Source: an uncultured SAR86 cluster bacterium | GTDB taxonomy: Bacteria; Pseudomonadota; Gammaproteobacteria; Magnimaribacterales; D2472 | Length of the DNA stretch: 42,141 nt | Direction of reading: 5' to 3' | Assembly: GCA_902556355.1 (NCBI GenBank) | Contig: CACDVW010000010.1 | Span: forward strand, 1-42,141 | Shown here: positions 34,685 through 42,141 of the stretch, in pieces | Numbering within the stretch: position 1 is the stretch's first letter | Layout of the letters: the number at the start of each line of letters is the position of its first letter | Position numbers and translations under genes: made by a program | Notes under the pieces: model-generated | Database searches by the model: none | The model's input: the letters and a program-made list of their open reading frames with translations, nothing else | Told to the model about the DNA's origin: nothing

Positions 34685-35544
34685 AAAATAGATTAACTAT
34701 TGCTGTTCAAAAAAAGGGTCGTCTGTTTGATCAAAGTATTGATTTGATTAAAAAGTCTGGTATTAATTTCTCAACAAAAGGAGATAATTTATTAGCAAAA
34801 TCAAATAATTTACCTATTGATATTCTTTTTGTAAGAAGTGATGACATACCCTCTCTTGTTTCAAATGGAGATGCTGATTTAGCTATAGTCGGTGAAAACG
34901 TATTACTAGAAAAATCATTATTTAAAAGAACTTATATTGATAAAGTCCTTAATTTGGGATTTTCAAGGTGTAGGCTATCTTTTGCATGCCCAGAAAATAT
35001 AAATATTAAATCATTTAAAGGTAAGAAAATTGCTACCTCATATCCGAATACAGTTAAAAAATACTTAAAAGATAAAAATATTAATGCCTCTGTTATTAAT
35101 ATTCACGGGTCAGTCGAACTTACGCCATATATTGGAATGTCTGATCTAATATGTGATCTTGTTTCGTCTGGTGCAACTTTAGAAGCTAATAATTTAAAAG
35201 AAATTGAAACCATCCTTGAATCACAAGCTATCCTTATAAAAAATAAAAATCTAACAACTACTAAATCAAAAATTGCTGAAAAAGTTATTAGCAGAATGCA
35301 AGGTGTTGTTAATGCTATTGAGAGTAAGTATGTAATGCTGAATGCTGACTCTTCAAAAGTTAAAGAAATTTGTAAGATATTGCCAGGATCAGAATCTCCA
35401 ACGGTTATACCTCTTGAAAATGAAAATAAAGTTGCAATACATGCTTTATGCCAAGAACCAATATTTTGGGAAACTATGGAAAAACTAAAAGCTAAGGGAG
35501 CGTCCTCTATTTTGGTTATGCCTGTTGAAAAAGTCTTAAATTAA
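34681..35544 (+). CDS. hisG: ATP phosphoribosyltransferase, long form
   Basis: A 287-residue enzyme for the first step of histidine synthesis, joining PRPP and ATP. It starts RLTIAVQKKGRLFDQS, and has DADLAIVGENVL and the PRPP region around SVELTPYIGMSDLICDLVSSGATLEANNL. The length and C-terminal segment (ESPTVIPLENENKVAIHALC, an ACT-like regulatory domain) identify the long, histidine-inhibited form that needs no HisZ. It overlaps the regulator gene by 4 bases and is followed by hisDB after 1 bp. Confidence 0.96.
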   Translation: MKNRLTIAVQKKGRLFDQSIDLIKKSGINFSTKGDNLLAKSNNLPIDILFVRSDDIPSLVSNGDADLAIVGENVLLEKSLFKRTYIDKVLNLGFSRCRLSFACPENINIKSFKGKKIATSYPNTVKKYLKDKNINASVINIHGSVELTPYIGMSDLICDLVSSGATLEANNLKEIETILESQAILIKNKNLTTTKSKIAEKVISRMQGVVNAIESKYVMLNADSSKVKEICKILPGSESPTVIPLENENKVAIHALCQEPIFWETMEKLKAKGASSILVMPVEKVLN

Positions 35545-35545
35545 T

Positions 35546-37420
35546 ATGAAAGAATTACTATTAAATAATAAATCTAAGATCTTAGAATTTACTGAGTCAA
35601 AAATTTCATCAAAAGATATTTCAACCATTAATAAATTTAAAAAGCTTGTTATCGATGAAGGTGACAATGGTTTAAGAAAGATATCTAAAATCTTAAAAGA
35701 AAAGGAAATTAAATCTTTTAAGGTTAGTAATTCAGAATTTAAAAAAGCGGAAGAATTAATTGATGATCAATTAAAGAATAGTATTCTCACAGCATATTCA
35801 AATATTAAAAAGTATCACGAAAAACAATTAGATGGCTTGTCAATTAATAAAGTAGAAACCACAAAAGGTGTCTCCTTATGGTCAGAATTTAAGCCTATTG
35901 ATAGTGTTGGGTTATATATACCTGGTGGCACTGCCCCACTGTTCAGCTCACTTCTAATGCAGGCAATTCCAGCAATTATTGCTGGTTGTCCAAATATTGT
36001 TATTTGCACACCTCCTGATACTAATGGAAAAATAAATCCAACTATATTATGGGTTGCTGGGTTACTAAATATTAAAAATGTATATAAAGTTGGTGGTTCT
36101 CAAGCTATTTTTGCAATGGCATATGGAACAGAGTCTATTCCAAAATGTTATAAGATATTTGGACCTGGTAATAAATATGTTACAGAAGCAAAATTACAGG
36201 TTAGTAAAGATATCTCAATTGATATGCCAGCTGGGCCAAGTGAAGTTTATGTTGTTTCAGACGATATAGAAAAAGCAGACATCATAGCTTCTGACTTGCT
36301 TTCACAACTTGAACACAGTATTGACGCCAAAGCAGTTTTAATTTCAAAAAATAAAAAGTTACTTAAAAATATAAAAGCAATTATTAGCTATCAAAAAGAA
36401 TCTTTGAGCAGACAATCTATACTCAATGAAAGTATAAACAATACATATTTAGTTAAAGCCCAAAATGATAAAGAAATAATAAATTTTATTAATGATAATG
36501 CACCTGAGCACTTAATATTAATCGATGATGATTTTGTAAAAATTGCACCATACGTTAACAATGCAGGTTCTGTATTTTGTGGTAAATATTCACCTGAGTC
36601 ATTTGGAGACTATGCTTCTGGTTCAAATCATACACTTCCAACTGGACAAGCTGCTAAAACATATTCTGGACTATCTGTTAAAGACTTTGGTAAAACTATT
36701 ACCTTCCAAACTGCAACTCCTGAGGGGTTCCTTGCTCTTGCTCCAACAGTCAAGACCCTTGCAGAAGCCGAAAGCTTAGATGCTCATACAAAAGCAGTAC
36801 AAGTTAGAGAAATTTATGCTATCAATGATGCAGGCTTATTACCTAGGACTTCTTTTATAAAACGTACTACCAAAGAGACTAGTATATTTATAAATTTAAA
36901 TATTGATGGTACAGGTAACTACAATGTGGATACGGGTCTTAAATTTTTTGATCATATGCTAGAGCAATTCGCAAAACATGGTCAATTTGATATCACTATA
37001 AAATCTTTTGGTGATTTGGAAATTGATCAACATCACACTATAGAAGATGTTGCTATAGCATTGGGTGAAGCATTTAAATCTGCCCTAGGAGATAGAAAAA
37101 ATATCGAAAGATATTCATCTAATGAATCACTAGTTATGGATGAAACTATTTCAAATGTAAGTATTGATATGGCATCCAGGACGCTTCTAAAAATGAGAAC
37201 ATCTAAATTAAGAGAATATGTTGGTGATTTTCCAACTGAGATGTTTGAACATTTTTTTATATCTTTTATAAATGCTCTTAATTTTACATGCCATATAGAA
37301 ACTAAAGGAGAAAATAGTCATCACATTGTTGAAGCAACTTTTAAAAGTTTTACAAGAGCATTGAATAAAGCCTTACAAAGAAATAATACAAATATTGCAT
37401 CAACCAAAGGAAGTCTATGA
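35546..37420 (+). CDS. hisD-hisB: Fused histidinol dehydrogenase - imidazoleglycerol-phosphate dehydratase (HisD-HisB)
   Basis: A single 624-residue frame joins two his enzymes. Residues 1 to about 425 are a full histidinol dehydrogenase with zinc ligands Gln254 and His257 (LLSQLEHS), Asp355 (GDYASGSNHT) and His414 (LDAHTKAVQVR). From about 435, RTSFIKRTTKETSIFINLN opens a complete IGP dehydratase with the metal motifs DQHHTIED (His496, His497, Glu500) and SHHIVEATFK (His592, His593, Glu596). The linker is only about 10-15 residues. There is no HisC between them and no HAD-type histidinol-phosphatase domain as in E. coli HisB. All key residues are kept in both halves, so the fusion should be active for both reactions. 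It overlaps hisH by 4 bases. Confidence 0.93.
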   Translation: MKELLLNNKSKILEFTESKISSKDISTINKFKKLVIDEGDNGLRKISKILKEKEIKSFKVSNSEFKKAEELIDDQLKNSILTAYSNIKKYHEKQLDGLSINKVETTKGVSLWSEFKPIDSVGLYIPGGTAPLFSSLLMQAIPAIIAGCPNIVICTPPDTNGKINPTILWVAGLLNIKNVYKVGGSQAIFAMAYGTESIPKCYKIFGPGNKYVTEAKLQVSKDISIDMPAGPSEVYVVSDDIEKADIIASDLLSQLEHSIDAKAVLISKNKKLLKNIKAIISYQKESLSRQSILNESINNTYLVKAQNDKEIINFINDNAPEHLILIDDDFVKIAPYVNNAGSVFCGKYSPESFGDYASGSNHTLPTGQAAKTYSGLSVKDFGKTITFQTATPEGFLALAPTVKTLAEAESLDAHTKAVQVREIYAINDAGLLPRTSFIKRTTKETSIFINLNIDGTGNYNVDTGLKFFDHMLEQFAKHGQFDITIKSFGDLEIDQHHTIEDVAIALGEAFKSALGDRKNIERYSSNESLVMDETISNVSIDMASRTLLKMRTSKLREYVGDFPTEMFEHFFISFINALNFTCHIETKGENSHHIVEATFKSFTRALNKALQRNNTNIASTKGSL

Positions 37421-37992
37421 AAATTGGAATTGTTGATTGCGGAGGTGCAAATCTTAATTCAATCTATTATTCCTTTAAAAGATTGAATATAGATTCATTT
37501 ATTTCTAATTCCATAGATGAACTCTCACAAATGGATGCATTGGTATTACCCGGTGTCGGTTCTGCAGGAAAAGTTATGGATACATTATCAAAAAAAAATT
37601 TAGTTAGTTTTATTAAGGAAACCAATAAACCAGTACTTGGAATTTGTATAGGTATGCAAATTTTATTTGATTATTCTGAAGAAGATAATACTAAGTGCTT
37701 AGGTTTGATTAAAGGAAATATAACTAAATTTAATAAAAAAGATGTTATTGCTGTACCTCAGATGGGCTGGAATAAAGTCGAATGTAAGGTTGATAATACT
37801 TTGGATGGTTACTATTACTTTGCTAACAGTTATTTCAATAAAGACAGTGATTATACAGTTGGGTATACCTCATATGGTAGTCAATTCACATCAATTATAA
37901 AAAAAGATAATCTTTTGGGATGTCAATTCCACCCAGAAAAATCTTCTAATGCAGGCGAAGTGTTTTTAAAAAATTTTATTAATTCAATATGA
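37417..37992 (+). CDS. hisH: Imidazole glycerol phosphate synthase, glutaminase subunit
   Basis: A 191-residue class I glutamine amidotransferase that supplies ammonia to HisF. The nucleophile is Cys77 in VLGICIGMQILF, and the catalytic His172-Glu174 pair is in CQFHPEKS. The oxyanion strand is PGVGSAG. The length is normal for HisH. Start and stop overlap hisDB and hisA by 4 bases each (ATGA). Confidence 0.96.
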   Translation: MKIGIVDCGGANLNSIYYSFKRLNIDSFISNSIDELSQMDALVLPGVGSAGKVMDTLSKKNLVSFIKETNKPVLGICIGMQILFDYSEEDNTKCLGLIKGNITKFNKKDVIAVPQMGWNKVECKVDNTLDGYYYFANSYFNKDSDYTVGYTSYGSQFTSIIKKDNLLGCQFHPEKSSNAGEVFLKNFINSI

Positions 37993-38708
37993 AAATAATT
38001 CCTGCTATTGATATCTTAAATGGTAAATGTGTTAGGTTGCTAAAAGGAAATTATTCTCAGGTTACTGAATATAATAATGATCCATTAAGACAGGTAAATA
38101 TATTTAAAAAAGCAGGCTTTAAAACTATTCATATAGTTGATTTAAATGCTGCTAAAACTGGTGGCAATGAAAACCTAAAAATTATTAAAGATATTGCAAA
38201 TACTGAAGATTTAGAAATCCAAGTTGGTGGCGGTATAAGAACGATTGATAAAGCGAAAGATCTTATATCTAACAATGTAAAAAGAGTTATTGTAGGTACA
38301 GCAGCTATTAAAGATATTAAATTTAGAAATGATCTAAAAGAAAATATTAATGTTGAAAACATTATATTTGGATTGGACTTTAATATTGTTAAAAACTCCC
38401 CTCTTCTTTCAGTAGATGGATGGACAAATAATACAAATATAAATTTGTTTGACTATATTAATGAAAACCCATGGATTAAAAATATATTAGCTACTGATAT
38501 TTCTGTTGATGGAACACTTCAAGGTCCAAATCTTAATATATATAAAAATCTATTAAATTATAAAAATATAAACTTAATAGCATCTGGCGGCATTGGATCT
38601 ATAAATGATATTTTCAACCTAAAATCAATATCATGTAATGAATGCGTTGTAGGTAAGGCTATATATGAAAATAAAATATCGCTTGAGGATTTGCTAAATG
38701 TTAACTAA
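37989..38708 (+). CDS. hisA: ProFAR isomerase (phosphoribosylformimino-AICAR-P isomerase)
   Basis: A 239-residue (beta/alpha)8 barrel isomerase. The catalytic acids can be placed at Asp8 ([14 protein letters not shown]) and Asp130 (IFGLDFN). Phosphate-binding loops QVGGGIRT and IASGGIGS and the [13 protein letters not shown] segment are intact. It overlaps hisF by 11 bases. Confidence 0.96.
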   Translation: MKIIPAIDILNGKCVRLLKGNYSQVTEYNNDPLRQVNIFKKAGFKTIHIVDLNAAKTGGNENLKIIKDIANTEDLEIQVGGGIRTIDKAKDLISNNVKRVIVGTAAIKDIKFRNDLKENINVENIIFGLDFNIVKNSPLLSVDGWTNNTNINLFDYINENPWIKNILATDISVDGTLQGPNLNIYKNLLNYKNINLIASGGIGSINDIFNLKSISCNECVVGKAIYENKISLEDLLNVN

Positions 38709-39465
38709 AAGAATTATTCCATGTTTAGATGTTAAAAATGGATATGTAGTTAAAGGTATAAAATTTAAAAATCATGAGATTGTTGGATCGATTTTAGATT
38801 TGGCAAGTAAATATAATGAAGAAGGTGCTGATGAGTTAGTTTTTTATGACATTGGTGCAAGTACTTATGATGGTATTGTTTCTAAAGAATGGGTAAAACA
38901 GATTGCAGAACTTATTAATATTCCTTTTTGTGTTGCAGGTGGAATAAAAAATCTTAAAGATGCTAGAGATATTCTAAATAATGGTGCAGATAAAATTTCA
39001 ATAAATTCTCCAGCTCTAGCAAACCCTAATTTAATACAAGAGCTAGCAAATGAGTTTGGGAGTCAATGCGTTGTTGTGGGTATTGATTCTAGATATACAG
39101 ATAACAAATATATTGTCTATTCAAATACTGGAGATGAAAAAACTATAAAAAATACACAAATAGAAACTAAAGAATGGATAGATCAAGTCCAAAATCTTGG
39201 TGCGGGAGAAATCGTTTTAAATTGCATGAACAAAGATGGTGTTAGAGATGGGTATGATATCAATCAGTTAAATATTATGTTAAAAAATTGTGACGTTCCA
39301 TTGATAGCATCTGGTGGAGCGGGAACAAAAGGTCACTTTAAAGATGTACTCACCAAGACTGAATCTAGTGGAGCTCTTGCTGCAAGTGTATTTCATAAAG
39401 ACTTAATTAAAATAAATGAACTTAAAGACTTTTTAAGAAAAAATTCAATAAACATAAGGTACTAA
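38698..39465 (+). CDS. hisF: Imidazole glycerol phosphate synthase, cyclase subunit
   Basis: A 255-residue (beta/alpha)8 barrel that forms IGP and AICAR with ammonia from HisH. Catalytic Asp11 ([14 protein letters not shown]) and Asp130 (VVVGIDSRY) are at the standard positions. The phosphate loops CVAGGIK and IASGGAG are present. In place of the common LDITAS motif it has [10 protein letters not shown], a small family variation. It is followed by hisIE after 2 bp. Confidence 0.96.
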   Translation: MLTKRIIPCLDVKNGYVVKGIKFKNHEIVGSILDLASKYNEEGADELVFYDIGASTYDGIVSKEWVKQIAELINIPFCVAGGIKNLKDARDILNNGADKISINSPALANPNLIQELANEFGSQCVVVGIDSRYTDNKYIVYSNTGDEKTIKNTQIETKEWIDQVQNLGAGEIVLNCMNKDGVRDGYDINQLNIMLKNCDVPLIASGGAGTKGHFKDVLTKTESSGALAASVFHKDLIKINELKDFLRKNSINIRY

Positions 39466-39467
39466 AA

Positions 39468-40064
39468 ATGGATATAGAAAATTTAAGCTATGATAACAGA
39501 GGTTTAATTCCAGCAATAATTCAAGATTCGATATCTTTTAATGTTTTAATGCTTGGATATATGAATAAAGATTCGCTACAACACACACTTAAAACCGAAG
39601 AAATTACATTTTTTAGCAGGTCAAAACAGAGGCTTTGGACTAAAGGAGAAACATCAGGAAATAAATTATTACTAAAATCAATTGAATTTGATTGTGATAA
39701 AGATGCTTTGCTGGTTAAAGCAGAGCAATTAGGACCAACATGCCATCTAGAAAATTATTCATGCTTCAAATCAGAGAAAAAACATTCTTTTTCAATAATT
39801 TCAGAACTAGAAGCTGTTATTGATGAAAGAAAAGGTAAGTCTTCAGAAAATTCATATGTCGCATCTTTGCTAGATAAAGGTGTTAAAGAAATTGCTAAAA
39901 AAGTTACAGAAGAAGCAGGTGAAACATCAATAGCTGCAGTTACAAATGACGGAAGATTAATAGAAGAATCTGCAGATTTACTCTTTCATCTGATAGTTCT
40001 TTTAAAAGATCAAAATTATTCTTTAGAGGATGTGTTTGATGAGCTAAAAAAACAGATCTTCTAA
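39468..40064 (+). CDS. hisIE: Bifunctional phosphoribosyl-AMP cyclohydrolase / phosphoribosyl-ATP pyrophosphatase
   Basis: A 198-residue two-domain enzyme for steps 2 and 3 of histidine synthesis. The HisI domain (about 1-110) has SRSKQRLWTKGETSGN and the zinc-site residues in EFDCDKDALLVKAEQLGPTCH. The HisE domain (about 110-198) has the helical metal motif KVTEEAGETSIAAV and EESADLLFHLIVLL. It is the last gene of the operon; its stop overlaps the stop of the convergent GH16 gene by 4 bases and no terminator hairpin is visible in between. Confidence 0.96.
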   Translation: MDIENLSYDNRGLIPAIIQDSISFNVLMLGYMNKDSLQHTLKTEEITFFSRSKQRLWTKGETSGNKLLLKSIEFDCDKDALLVKAEQLGPTCHLENYSCFKSEKKHSFSIISELEAVIDERKGKSSENSYVASLLDKGVKEIAKKVTEEAGETSIAAVTNDGRLIEESADLLFHLIVLLKDQNYSLEDVFDELKKQIF

Positions 40065-41161
40065 TCAATAGATTTAATCTCTACATACTCAATTAACATA
40101 CGCCCTCTATCTTTATCAGATAGATTAGAGCATTCTTGATCTTTACAATAATATCTTTGATCAGGAGTACCGCCTCCATTTCCTCCAACTGCAACATTTA
40201 AAATAAGATAGAAATCATTATTAAAAGGCCAATAATCATTATTGAATTCTGTTTGAGTATTTTTATCAATAGAAAAATAAGGATCTGTTTGAGTATCTAA
40301 AAAATACTCGATTTTATCAGTCTGCCATCTCATTGTTACAGAATGAAATTTATCGTAAAAATCTACATCTGCTGGAACACCCCTAATTTGATAAATATTT
40401 CTAGCACCGTTTGACCCAAAATGAATTGTTGATTGTGTCTCGTACGCTTGATGATTTTGCATATGTTCAACCAAATCATTTTCTCCATCAACGGGCCATC
40501 GTTTTTGTCCTTCAACAAATCCTTCAGGGAGCATCCAAATTGCTGGCCAATGACCCATACCCTCAGGATGTTTAAAACAAACGGTTACCTCTGTACCAGG
40601 TGAAATAATTTTTTTACCAGATGTCATTATACGAGCTGAAGTATAATCCCAAGTGTAATTACAAGACTTGTCTGAACAATATGGATCAGGCAATGGATTA
40701 GCTTCGTTAAAAATTGGTTGTATTTTTAAAAGACCGTCTTCAATAAAAGCATTTTCAGTTGTATTATTTTCTTGATTACAGTTTTTTGAATATCCGTCAT
40801 TGCAACTTGTATAATACTGAGCTTCATTATTACCCCATCCTTGTATAAAGTCATCATCACCGTTTGGGCAACCAGGATTTACACAGAAACCATTTGATTC
40901 TTGATAAGTAAAAATATTTTCATCTAAAACATCTGAATCAAATTCTTCGATCCAGTAAGAAGAAGAATCATTTACTGGAGTTGCGCAATATGAATCTTTT
41001 TTTACATCATATATAGATGTAGAACCACCTGAACCACCTGAACCACCTGAACCGCCTGAACCGCCTGAGCTTCCATCATCAGAGGGCCCGCCGCCACCGC
41101 CTCCGCCACAAGAGACAAGCAATGCCAATAACAAAAAGTTAAGCAAGGATTTTTTATACAT
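40061..41161 (-). CDS. GH16 family glycoside hydrolase lipoprotein (laminarinase-like)
   Basis: A 366-residue predicted lipoprotein: signal peptide with lipobox LVSC (Cys18), then a Gly/Ser linker (19-47), then a beta-jelly-roll catalytic domain. The GH16 active site reads GENDLVE: Glu227 nucleophile, Asp229 and Glu232 acid/base, fitting ExDxxE. WPAIWMLP, GWGNNEAQYYT and the C-terminal FYLILNVAVGGNGGG are typical of beta-1,3-glucanases. Ten further cysteines (for example 59, 93, 98, 120, 128) suggest several disulfides. It probably acts at the outer surface on laminarin-like glucans. No SusC/SusD or TonB gene is next to it; the neighbour is an amino-acid symporter gene. Confidence 0.88.
   Translation of the reverse strand: MYKKSLLNFLLLALLVSCGGGGGGGPSDDGSSGGSGGSGGSGGSGGSTSIYDVKKDSYCATPVNDSSSYWIEEFDSDVLDENIFTYQESNGFCVNPGCPNGDDDFIQGWGNNEAQYYTSCNDGYSKNCNQENNTTENAFIEDGLLKIQPIFNEANPLPDPYCSDKSCNYTWDYTSARIMTSGKKIISPGTEVTVCFKHPEGMGHWPAIWMLPEGFVEGQKRWPVDGENDLVEHMQNHQAYETQSTIHFGSNGARNIYQIRGVPADVDFYDKFHSVTMRWQTDKIEYFLDTQTDPYFSIDKNTQTEFNNDYWPFNNDFYLILNVAVGGNGGGTPDQRYYCKDQECSNLSDKDRGRMLIEYVEIKSID
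41022..41066. repeat. 9-bp tandem repeat (five copies) coding the GGS linker
   Basis: Five head-to-tail 9-bp units on the plus strand, three GAACCACCT then two GAACCGCCT, encode the (Gly-Gly-Ser) linker of the GH16 lipoprotein on the minus strand. The unit is a multiple of three, so copy-number change would alter linker length without a frameshift. Confidence 0.9.
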
Positions 41162-41195
41162 TTTATTTGTGATGATTAATTACGAGCAAATTATA

Positions 41196-42141
41196 TTAGT
41201 TTTCTTTAACAAAATCATTAGTAAGATCTTTCATTTCATTTCTTAAAACAAATAAAGCAATTAAATTAGGTATGGAGACTAAGGCAACAACAACATATGC
41301 GATATTCCATACAATTGTTGTATCAATTACAGCTGCTAATATAAAACACAAGACATAAAAGTTCCTATACCAAAATACACCTCTTTCACCAAAGATATAT
41401 GCAGTTGATCTGTCTCCGTAATAGCACCAGGTTATTGCTGTTGAAAAAGCAAATAAAAGGAGTGCTATTGCAACTAATTTTCCACCATATTCTCCAAAAA
41501 CACCTTGAGAGAAAGCTTTTGCAGTTAATTCAGCAGAGCTGACTAATGATTTTCCTTCAACTATAACCGGTTCTGATATTTTTCCATCAACTATGTTCAG
41601 AGTTCCTGTATATAAGTTCTTATCATTATTTATAACCTTTATATCTTCAGCTATTGATCTGGAATGAAGAACTGTTATATCAGAATCAATTATCATTCCA
41701 TCTTCAATATAAATGGTTCCAGAATATTCTTTTACATCTGAATCTAATGATTGAACGTAGCTTGTTAATTGATTTATATGGTCAGGGTGGATATATGAAC
41801 CATCAGTATTCTTTTCATCAGAATAAATACCATCAAGAATGACCATATCTGTTTTAGCAAATGTTGTATCAAATTTTTGTGTCCAAACTCCGCTTGATAA
41901 GATAACTAAAGCTGTAACACTACATACCACAATAGTATCAATGAATGGTTCTAATATTGATACAACTCCTTGATCTATAGATTTATTTTTAGATGATGCA
42001 TGAGCAATTGGTGACGAGCCTTGGCCTGCTTCATTTGAATACAATCCCCTAGCAACACCATATTTTAAGCTCATAGCAAAGCTTGCTCCTAGAAAACCAC
42101 CCACTGCAGCAGAACCTGTAAATACTTGAGAAAAAATAGCA
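41196..42141 (-). CDS. Alanine/sodium symporter (AGCS family), C-terminal part with a large inserted domain (5' end outside window)
   Basis: The frame stays open to the window edge, so the N-terminal helices are missing; the GTG at 42104 is internal. The family signature GVARGLYSNEAGQGSSPIAHASS and the later FAFSTAITWCYYGDRSTAYIFG identify an AGCS Na+/amino-acid symporter. Between the helix ending VILSSGVW and the helix before FAFSTA there is a polar stretch of about 120 residues (roughly 41523-41879) where I would expect about 20-30. It contains two similar units, YSGTIYIEDGMII... and YTGTLNIVDGKIS.... The insertion probably forms a small beta domain outside the membrane. The Na+ gradient from the Nqr complex could drive uptake. 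Confidence 0.88.
   Translation of the reverse strand, partial: AIFSQVFTGSAAVGGFLGASFAMSLKYGVARGLYSNEAGQGSSPIAHASSKNKSIDQGVVSILEPFIDTIVVCSVTALVILSSGVWTQKFDTTFAKTDMVILDGIYSDEKNTDGSYIHPDHINQLTSYVQSLDSDVKEYSGTIYIEDGMIIDSDITVLHSRSIAEDIKVINNDKNLYTGTLNIVDGKISEPVIVEGKSLVSSAELTAKAFSQGVFGEYGGKLVAIALLLFAFSTAITWCYYGDRSTAYIFGERGVFWYRNFYVLCFILAAVIDTTIVWNIAYVVVALVSIPNLIALFVLRNEMKDLTNDFVKEN

Noticed and set aside
35546-37420. HisD-HisB fusion as a sequencing frameshift artefact
   Set aside because: A frameshift could join neighbours but cannot remove hisC and the phosphatase domain; the joined frame is clean through the linker and both domains are intact. Read-level confirmation is still worthwhile.
41022-41066. 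Possible CRISPR or intergenic repeat array
   Set aside because: The units are 9 bp, contiguous and in frame inside a gene, with no spacers.
1-42141. tRNA, rRNA, insertion sequence or prophage genes
   Set aside because: I scanned the gaps between genes (all under 300 bases) and saw no cloverleaf-like sequence, rRNA segment, transposase, integrase or terminal repeats.

Overview
The window is chromosomal DNA from a strongly AT-rich, tightly packed bacterial genome. Gene families and gene order point to a marine gammaproteobacterium of the streamlined, SAR86-like kind. This is inferred from a Pseudomonas-like order of housekeeping genes (clpA-clpS-icd / mnmA-purB ... aceA; nqr ... gap ... mfd-csiV), a complete Na+-translocating NADH:quinone reductase, very short intergenic gaps, and accessory genes such as PhyH dioxygenases, acyl-CoA dehydrogenases, a GH16 lipoprotein and a sodium/amino-acid symporter. 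No rRNA, tRNA, insertion sequence, phage gene or CRISPR array was seen, and no gene-free stretch exceeds 300 bases.

Layout. 1-1467 (+): C-terminal part of a large M14 carboxypeptidase-like protein. 5310-1497 (-): three genes for a ThDP-dependent acetolactate-synthase-like enzyme, a PhyH dioxygenase and a secreted cyclase-family hydrolase. 5488-6590 (+): an unexplained two-gene cassette (small three-helix membrane protein plus secreted protein with an internal duplication) closed by a clear terminator. 6812-8785: cysteine synthase facing a YeiH-type transporter. 8799-12636 (-): icd, clpS, clpA. 12733-16925 (+): mnmA, purB, aceA. 16909-23917 (-): nqrABCDEF-apbE-nqrM. 23996-27825 (-): long-form GAPDH and a pair of acyl-CoA dehydrogenases. 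27901-32026 (+): mfd-csiV. 32027-32617 (-): nfuA. 32624-33802 (+): a DUF2970 microprotein and trmA. 33911-34339 (+): a second small three-helix membrane protein, with its own promoter candidate and terminator. 34418-40064 (+): a seven-gene histidine operon led by a TrpR-like regulator. 40061-42141 (-): GH16 lipoprotein and a partial alanine/sodium symporter.

How the genes work together. icd and aceA are the two competing enzymes at the isocitrate branch point. The nqr operon carries its own flavin transferase (ApbE) and iron-delivery/maturation factor (NqrM), so the whole pump can be built from one locus, and the Na+ gradient it makes could drive the AGCS symporter at the right edge. The his operon is the most unusual known pathway here: hisD and hisB are fused into one 624-residue ORF, hisC is absent, and a TrpR-family regulator sits first in the operon just behind a palindrome.

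Best candidates for something undescribed: the HisD-HisB fusion with loss of hisC; the 5488-6590 membrane/secreted cassette with a probable distant paralogue at 33911-34339; and the TrpR-like regulator plus palindrome as a histidine-control module. Function statements rest on motif recognition by eye; no database search or structure prediction was run.
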